Shown here: in pieces, positions 32,232 to 37,392 of the stretch
Numbering within the stretch: the first letter of the stretch is position 1
Layout: the number at the start of each line of letters is the position of its first letter
From: an uncultured Saprospiraceae bacterium
GTDB lineage: Bacteria; Bacteroidota; Bacteroidia; Chitinophagales; Saprospiraceae
DNA length: 37,392 nt
NCBI GenBank assembly: GCA_937929945.1
Contig: CALFUK010000032.1
Coordinates: 1-37,392, forward strand
Reading direction: 5' to 3'
Position numbers and translations under genes: made by a program
Notes under the pieces: model-generated
Databases searched by the model: none
Told to the model about the DNA's origin: nothing
The model's input: the letters and a program-made list of their open reading frames with translations, nothing else

Positions 32232-32972
32232 TTACGCTTTTCGATAAGGAGCCCAGTCAGCGATGTCACTGTTGACTCTATCCACACATATTTTCAGAAC
32301 ATCTAGATTCGCGATCATGGAGGTGTGGCTGCTGGACACCTCTATATTTTGATGCAGCTCATCCTCTACCTCCTCAATGCAGCAGCTCCAAGGGACAATG
32401 CCATCCTGCTTGCTGTATATTGAAGTAGTAGCGACTTGCCTCGCCGCAGCTAATCCATTAATCCAACCTTGGTGCGCAGTGGGAATCTCTATCTCCTTCG
32501 TCCGCCACAAGAACTTGACGGTGTAAGACGCCCAGCTAGGTGCATGAATATCCTGGTAGGGCGATCCCAAGGTAATGATCTGGCGAGTCATCTCCAGCTG
32601 ATCAGCTGCAATCTTACGAGCATATAGACCTCCCAGGCTCCACCCAATGATGCTGACCTTGGCTTGATGCCTCTCGAATATGTTGACCAGATGCTGCTCC
32701 AATGACTCCACATCTGACAGCTGGGCAAGATTGCGCCCCTGCTCCCATCCATATACATGATGCCCCATTTTCTCTAGCACACTTCGCAGTGGCTTGGTGC
32801 TGGCATCATCTGATAATAAGCCTGGTATCACTAATACCGGATGTGGATCAGCCGACTCAGTGCTGGGAAATGACCTGCGGTAGCTCCATGAGCCCAATCG
32901 ATCCCAGGCGCCTCTGATTAGCTCAGTTAAAAAGTATGTGAGTGGCGGCCTTTTGACTGTCTCATTATTCAT
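32232..32972 (-). CDS. alpha/beta hydrolase, paralogue of the one at 29853
   Basis: 246-residue alpha/beta hydrolase with nucleophile S112 in GWSLGG (110-115), D190 in SKQDGIVPW and H216 in SSHTS. HPVLVIPGLLSDDASTKPLR near 44-63 matches the paralogue at 29853-30635 almost block for block. No signal peptide. It lies upstream of the phasin-like genes (179 bases away), so the two hydrolases flank the coat-protein pair. The sequence shows a lipase/esterase-type enzyme; its substrate, and whether it makes or breaks storage lipid, cannot be read from it. No leader repeat precedes it. Confidence 0.84.
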   Translation of the reverse strand: MNNETVKRPPLTYFLTELIRGAWDRLGSWSYRRSFPSTESADPHPVLVIPGLLSDDASTKPLRSVLEKMGHHVYGWEQGRNLAQLSDVESLEQHLVNIFERHQAKVSIIGWSLGGLYARKIAADQLEMTRQIITLGSPYQDIHAPSWASYTVKFLWRTKEIEIPTAHQGWINGLAAARQVATTSIYSKQDGIVPWSCCIEEVEDELHQNIEVSSSHTSMIANLDVLKICVDRVNSDIADWAPYRKA

Positions 32973-33256
32973 TGGCTACTTAAATACATGGCATAATTCT
33001 CAAAATCTAAAGTTAAGTAAGAAAGCGCTCATAAGAAGCGGATCTGCAATATAATGACCATCGAAGATACTTGGTATTTACCCTATCATCATTTAATTTC
33101 TTTCTGAGCCTACCATTCCGTTAACCTAAGCGGGTCATTCACTTTACATGTCTTTTTGAAACAACAGATTCATGATCCCATAAAACGCATCTTTCTAATG
33201 CACCTGTTTCCATACTTATATTAGAAAATACATTCTTCCGATGCCTGCCTTTGGCT

Positions 33257-33303
33257 CGAAGTACATGACTGTACTGACACCACAGTCATTGTCGTACTTT
33301 CGA
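33257..33303. repeat. imperfect inverted repeat in the intergenic region
   Basis: Arms CGAAGTACATGACTGT (33257-33272) and ACAGTCATTGTCGTACTTTC plus G (33282-33302) pair with a few bulges around a ~9-base loop. It lies in the 716-base gap between the hydrolase and amidohydrolase genes. No T-run follows. The rest of 32973-33507 shows no gene or other motif. Confidence 0.6.
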
Positions 33304-33507
33304 ATTGTATCCTTTGAAACATTGATCGAAAACTTATTCTTTGATACCAAACTAAGATCTTAACCCGCGTCCAGCGATTGCAATGCGAACATCAGAATCG
33401 TGTAAAATATTGAATATCAATTTATTATACCTTTCAGATTTGATTTAAAATGACCCACATTCATTTTTAACAAATCAGATGAGCAATGCATCTTTATCAG
33501 ATCAAAC

Positions 33508-33594
33508 ATCTATAAGCCGAATCAATAAAGCGCACTAGGGGATGAACTGGCTTAGTTCTTTGTAGATTGGCATTCAGTTATAAATTTTTAATAC
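33508..33594 (+). repeat. leader repeat, degenerate first copy before the amidohydrolase
   Basis: Aligns with the complete unit that follows: ATCTAT, ATAAAGCGCAC, GGGGATGAAC, TTTGTAGATTGGCATT and a TTTAATACATGAAA end. The palindrome arms are lost. It forms a tandem pair with 33600-33688, as seen upstream of the DUF4197 gene. Confidence 0.6.
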
Positions 33595-33599
33595 ATGAA

Positions 33600-33688
33600 A
33601 CGTCTATGACGTAGATAATTAAGACACCCAAGTGGATGATTGAACTTATTTATTTGCAGATTGGCATTTCGCCTTGAAATTTAAACAC
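33600..33688 (+). promoter_or_regulatory. leader repeat upstream of the amidohydrolase gene
   Basis: Best-preserved unit: ACGTCTATGACGT (33600-33612), AAGACACCCAAGTGGATGA, TTATTTGCAGATTGGCATTT and GAAATTTAAACAC directly before ATG 33689. ATGAAA precedes the palindrome too, so the unit end and start merge. Confidence 0.8.
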
Positions 33689-35410
33689 ATGAAACTGCAG
33701 ACATTAGTCTTCGCCACACTCTATCTGGGTCTCTTCTGCTGGAGCTGTGGAACAGCCGTACCTTCAGCCAGTGCAGAAATAGCTGACACCGTCTATCATA
33801 ATGGCGTCATCATTACCATGAATGATCAGCAGCAAGAGGTAGAGGTAGTCGCAGTGCTGGAGGGGAAAATAGTAGCTGCTGGCACAATGGCTGAAGTCAG
33901 AGCCCTAACCGGAGTGCATACGGAAGTGATAGATCTCGCAGGCCGCACCATGATCCCAGGCTTCGTCGATGCGCACAGTCACTTCACCCTGGGGATGAAG
34001 ATGATCGCCCAGGCCAATCTAAATGCGCCTCCAGTAGACTCCATCAAAACGATACCAGACATCCTAAAGCGTCTGCAGGAGCACCAGCAAAAACTAAATA
34101 TTCCTAAGGGTCAATGGGTCCTCGGCTGGGGTTATGACCCTGATCAGCTAACAGAAAGACGACACCCCACTGCCTCTGAACTATCAGCAGCGCTGCCAGA
34201 TCATCCTGTCTTCATCATCCATACTTCATTCCATATGGGCGTGGCGAATGACCAAGCACTCGAAATGATTGGCATCAACGAACATACACCCCAGCCGCCT
34301 GGCGGTATGATCGTCAAAGACTTTGACACTGGCGCGCCTACTGGACTCTTACAAGAATCCGCCATGTACATGATGATCGGGGCGATGCCTCAAGCCACAG
34401 CTGCCCAAGCCGCCAGCCTCCTCCAGATGACGCAGGCCTACTATGCCAGCCATGGTGTGACCACTGCCCAGGATGGCCTCACTGACAGTCAGTCCTACGA
34501 ATATCTAAAATCAGCCGCTGCCCAAGATAAGCTCTACATCGATATACAAGCCTTAGGCAGCTATCGAGAAGCAGATTACTTCATGCAGCTGGATGAATTT
34601 GGAAACGACCAGAATGGCCTGCGGCTCGCCGGCATGAAAATAACCACTGACGGATCACCACAGGGCAAGACGGCCTACTTCAAAAAATCATACCTCACTC
34701 AAGTACCAGGCTGTACCAGTGAGTGCCGAGGCTTCCCTATGGTCCAGCCAGAAGAGCTCCAGCGCCTGATGCAGACCTGCTACCAAAATGACATACAGCT
34801 CTATGTCCACTGTAATGGAGATGCGTCCATTGACATGCTCTTAGACACCCATGAGAAAGTCGTGAACGAGTCAGCACTCCCGCTGGATGCGCAGCGTACG
34901 GTCGTGATCCATTCTCAATTTGTCAGACCAGACCAGCTAGAGAAATATAAGGCTTATGAATTCATTCCCAGCTTCTTCACGAATCATGCCTTCTTCTGGG
35001 GAGATGTCCATACCCTCAATCTCGGAAAAGAAAGAGCTGACTTCCTCAGCCCCATGCGGTCTGCCATAGATGCTGGCATCACCGTGACGAATCACACTGA
35101 CTATAATGTGACACCGATCAATCAGCTCTTCCTGCTGTGGACATCAGTGGTGCGACAGTCACGCGTCAAGCACATCATGGGTCCCGATGAGAGAATCACG
35201 CCCTACGAAGGTCTCAAAGCACTGACCATCAACAGTGCCTACCAGCACCACATCGATCACCTCAAAGGCTCAATCGAAATCGGCAAACTCGCAGACTTAG
35301 TGATCCTCGACGCTAATCCGCTGACCGTGGACCCCATGGCTATTAAGGACATCCAGGTCCTGACGACCATCAAAGAAGGTAAGGTGATCTATCAGCATAA
35401 AGGCGAATAA
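33689..35410 (+). CDS. exported amidohydrolase (YtcJ-like, amidohydrolase 3 family)
   Basis: 573-residue metal-dependent hydrolase. A Sec-type N-terminus with Cys20 in LFCWSCG suggests a lipoprotein, although the lipobox is imperfect. Metal-binding and core motifs: DAHSHFTLG (H96, H98), a central MKITTDGSPQGKTAYF, YVHCNGDASIDMLL, VVIHSQFV, and NHTDYNVTP, which ends in the usual catalytic-Asp region. The C-terminus has GSIEIGKLADLVILDANPL, the composite-domain return. Start: ATG 33689 is preferred to TTG 33674, because the leader repeat runs up to ATGAAA as at other sites. The substrate is unknown; the family hydrolyses varied amides, formamides and cyclic amides. Monocistronic. Confidence 0.9.
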   Translation: MKLQTLVFATLYLGLFCWSCGTAVPSASAEIADTVYHNGVIITMNDQQQEVEVVAVLEGKIVAAGTMAEVRALTGVHTEVIDLAGRTMIPGFVDAHSHFTLGMKMIAQANLNAPPVDSIKTIPDILKRLQEHQQKLNIPKGQWVLGWGYDPDQLTERRHPTASELSAALPDHPVFIIHTSFHMGVANDQALEMIGINEHTPQPPGGMIVKDFDTGAPTGLLQESAMYMMIGAMPQATAAQAASLLQMTQAYYASHGVTTAQDGLTDSQSYEYLKSAAAQDKLYIDIQALGSYREADYFMQLDEFGNDQNGLRLAGMKITTDGSPQGKTAYFKKSYLTQVPGCTSECRGFPMVQPEELQRLMQTCYQNDIQLYVHCNGDASIDMLLDTHEKVVNESALPLDAQRTVVIHSQFVRPDQLEKYKAYEFIPSFFTNHAFFWGDVHTLNLGKERADFLSPMRSAIDAGITVTNHTDYNVTPINQLFLLWTSVVRQSRVKHIMGPDERITPYEGLKALTINSAYQHHIDHLKGSIEIGKLADLVILDANPLTVDPMAIKDIQVLTTIKEGKVIYQHKGE

Positions 35411-35644
35411 TCACTTCTATGATTCTCGCTAATGCATTATTTCGTTTGCTGTGCCTGATTGATCAATCCTTTTCCATCCAGACAGAGCAGCCTGTATAAT
35501 TTTCTGATTTTATTTATTTTAACAACTCATAACATGAATTTGACAGTTCATGACATTTCATTTGGGAGAGGGATGCATCACATTCATATTTGCATCATCC
35601 ATCGTCAAAGATACAGGCACTTAGTTGTATCGAAATGAAAACAT

Positions 35645-35684
35645 ATGAACGTCTATGACGTAGATAACTAAGACACCCAAGTGG
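35645..35684 (+). repeat. truncated leader repeat
   Basis: ACGTCTATGACGT (35649-35661) then AGACACCCAAGTGG, after which similarity stops. The preceding bases (AGGCACTTAG...ATGAAAACATATGAA) resemble the unit end, so it was probably a tandem site too. It lies in the 458-base gap 35411-35868, which otherwise shows no clear gene. Confidence 0.75.
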
Positions 35685-35868
35685 AAAACATCCATTCACA
35701 AACATATTATGGCAGAGCGATGAAAGCTTTGGACTGGTCATCCAGGTCAATTGTTCTTCTCTATAAGAGCGCTGCTATAGACTATGGTCATGCCATAAAT
35801 CTAATCTCCAGCTGCTGTATTAAGCTCCGCAAAACAGCAACCATCAATATTTTACTACTCTAGAATCT

Positions 35869-36153
35869 ATGAACCATGGATTCTTGCAAAGATCTGTACC
35901 AGACATGAGGCGTCTATTACTCACCATTCTATTGGGTGCGGGCTGTGGTCTACTTTTATCCCTCTACCTATCGGCTGAGCCCACGCTTATGCATGGAAGT
36001 AGCTTCATCGCTGCTGCTATAGGTATCTTACTCGTCTTTACCATACGAGGCATGAATGCTCGCCTGCAGCGTTGTATTTTCAATATAAATCTGATAGATT
36101 CTTTAGGCAGACAGAAGTCCAATATTGGTCATTATTTCTTAAGCAGATGTTAA
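35869..36153 (+). CDS. possible small two-helix membrane protein
   Basis: 94-residue ORF with two hydrophobic segments (LLLTILLGAGCGLLLSLYL and SFIAAAIGILLVFTI) separated by a short polar loop, then RGMNARLQRC and a tail of unremarkable composition. No family is recognised. A start at the internal MRRLLLT would be as plausible as 35869. The tail after residue ~70 does not look like the continuation of a typical small membrane protein, so the ORF may be shortened by a frameshift. It ends 37 bases before the secreted phosphatase-like gene and could be cotranscribed. Confidence 0.4.
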   Translation: MNHGFLQRSVPDMRRLLLTILLGAGCGLLLSLYLSAEPTLMHGSSFIAAAIGILLVFTIRGMNARLQRCIFNINLIDSLGRQKSNIGHYFLSRC

Positions 36154-36190
36154 TTGTCTATGTTCGTGTCCATCAGCTAAAGTCACGGCT

Positions 36191-37027
36191 ATGATAAAGT
36201 ACTTATTCTTATTCCTCTTTATGATACACACACCACTTGCAGCTCAAGAGATCAGCGTCATGACCTATAACATCCGGCTGGATGTCGCCTCCGATGGCGA
36301 GAATGCCTGGCCTCATCGCAGAGCATTTTTACTCGGTCAGCTCCAGTTTTACGCGCCCCACATATTTGGTATCCAAGAGGGCCTACCCCACCAGACGAAA
36401 GCCATCGATACTGCGCTGCCCTCATACCAGTACATTGGTCATGGCCGAGATGGTGGTGACCAGGGCGAGCACTCTGCCATCTTCTATGATGCCGAGCTCT
36501 ACAGCGTCAGTGATGCCCATACCTTTTGGCTCTCTGACACCCCTGACAAGGTGTCGAAGGGATGGGATGCGGCCTATCCGCGTATCTGTACCTACGGCCT
36601 TTTCCAGCAAAAAGCAAGTGGCCGGGTATTTTGGGTCTTTAACACCCATCTCGATCACGTCGGCACCGAAGCCAGACAGCACGGCATAGAGCTCATCTTA
36701 GATAAGATCGCTGCCATCAATACACAGCAGCACCCCGTCATCCTCATGGGTGACTTTAACTCTGAACCTGAGAGTGATCTCATCACCTGGCTCTCCATGC
36801 AGATGGACGACGCCAAAACCATTTCAGAGACACCGCCCTTTGGCTCCCATGGCACCTTCAATGGCTTTGCTTATTCTGAGCCGACTACTCGTCGAATAGA
36901 CTATATCTATCTCTCTACGGATTCAACGCTGAAGGTGAAGAAGCATGCCGTGTTGACGGATTCTGATTTGCTGCACTATGCTTCGGATCATTTTGCGGTG
37001 ATGGTGGTGTTAGGGGGTGGAGATTGA
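36191..37027 (+). CDS. secreted endonuclease/exonuclease/phosphatase family protein
   Basis: 278-residue protein with a Sec signal peptide (MIKYLFLFLFMIHTPLAAQ). The EEP fold motifs are present: MTYNIRLD (N), GIQEG (metal-binding Glu), NTHLDHVG, MGDFNSEPESD, RRIDYIYLS and ASDHFAVMV (catalytic His). The family cleaves phosphodiesters or phosphomonoesters (nucleases, sphingomyelinases, inositol phosphatases). A compact secreted member of this kind in Bacteroidota often has no assigned substrate. The following 365 bases to the end of the window show no gene, only a short direct repeat GTACGCAT (near 37119-37134). Confidence 0.9.
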   Translation: MIKYLFLFLFMIHTPLAAQEISVMTYNIRLDVASDGENAWPHRRAFLLGQLQFYAPHIFGIQEGLPHQTKAIDTALPSYQYIGHGRDGGDQGEHSAIFYDAELYSVSDAHTFWLSDTPDKVSKGWDAAYPRICTYGLFQQKASGRVFWVFNTHLDHVGTEARQHGIELILDKIAAINTQQHPVILMGDFNSEPESDLITWLSMQMDDAKTISETPPFGSHGTFNGFAYSEPTTRRIDYIYLSTDSTLKVKKHAVLTDSDLLHYASDHFAVMVVLGGGD

Positions 37028-37392
37028 GAAGGCGGTAGCTTTATCAGCATTCAATAATGCTTGCACATTTAGAAAACCAGCTAAAGACTTTTTGTTTCAT
37101 TCGGACCGTGTCGTACAGTACGCATGTACGCATGTCATGAATTTACTGATTTAATCAAATCAGCTCATGGTACTCAGAGCATGTCCAGAAAAGGAAATTG
37201 CTGGGATAATGCTCATAACAAGCTAATTGATAAAGCTATTATGGTATTGGCGATAACTTACTGGTGACTTTGTGGACATGGATTTTAGTAAAAGCACTTT
37301 GATTCACAGTTAATTAGAGAATCTAAAATCAATAATTTACTTTCTAAGTATTTATGGTCCAATTCTAATTGTTCTTCTGGAACTGATTTTAT

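Noticed and set aside
33595-33609. Mini-ORF ATG AAA CGT CTA TGA (peptide MKRL) inside leader repeats, also as ATG AAG CGT CTA TGA at 30735.
   Set aside because: The lysine codon change is synonymous, but the frame is not kept in the copies at 4373, 4469 and 35649, so the bases are better explained by the palindrome plus the unit's ATGAAA end.
35681-35863. 60-residue plus-strand ORF starting at GTG in the truncated leader repeat.
   Set aside because: It starts inside the repeat, has no recognisable domain, a random-looking composition and no good ribosome binding site.

Overview
The window looks like chromosome of a Bacteroidota bacterium, most likely of the Saprospiraceae/Chitinophagia side. 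Evidence seen directly: a secreted protein with a type IX secretion (T9SS type A) C-terminal sorting domain, a DUF4197 lipoprotein, an OmpA-domain envelope protein of the Bacteroidota type, and -7 promoter elements of the TAnnTTTG kind. No tRNA, rRNA, CRISPR array, intact insertion sequence or phage module was found. Genus assignment is inference.

Layout. 1-9105: phoH and aroA (+), an OmpA-family protein (-), folB (+), a DUF4197 lipoprotein (+), an AI-2E-family permease plus VanZ-like membrane protein pair (-), and a T9SS-sorted protein (+). 9221-12454: pcrA-queG operon (-). 12606-13403: CPBP protease (+). 13481-16018: two-gene redox pair, flavoprotein and DUF2855 (-). 16259-21032: PBP1A, aroB, a small ABM-like protein and a SAM hydroxide adenosyltransferase (-). 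21285-22759: a small antitoxin-like ORF, a broken PIN-toxin remnant and a LOG-like protein (+). 22765-23152: three copies of a REP-like intergenic repeat.

23180-32972, all on the minus strand, is the most interesting part: a neutral-lipid storage locus. In transcription order it holds an alpha/beta hydrolase, a phasin-like protein with a histone-H1-like basic tail, a second short phasin-like paralogue, a second alpha/beta hydrolase paralogue, a wax-ester synthase/diacylglycerol acyltransferase fused to an SCP2 domain, a 1106-residue GPAT-HAD-AGPAT three-domain fusion, and gpsA. Together these could run from glycerol-3-phosphate to phosphatidate, diacylglycerol and triacylglycerol/wax ester, and supply granule-coat proteins. 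The acyltransferase order resembles the actinobacterial plsB2-plsC-tgs neighbourhood (Rv2482c-Rv2484c of M. tuberculosis), but with PlsB and HAD-PlsC fused into one chain.

33689-37027 (+): an exported amidohydrolase, a doubtful small membrane ORF and a secreted endonuclease/exonuclease/phosphatase-family protein.

A second noteworthy signal is a family of about 90-bp leader repeats. They carry a 13-bp palindrome (ACGTCTATGACGT, with compensatory variants) and lie directly upstream of the DUF4197 gene, the GPAT fusion, the alpha/beta hydrolase at 30635 and the amidohydrolase, with a truncated copy near 35650. Several sites hold tandem copies. They may be a shared regulatory leader or a spreading repeat, and they link the lipid locus to distant genes.
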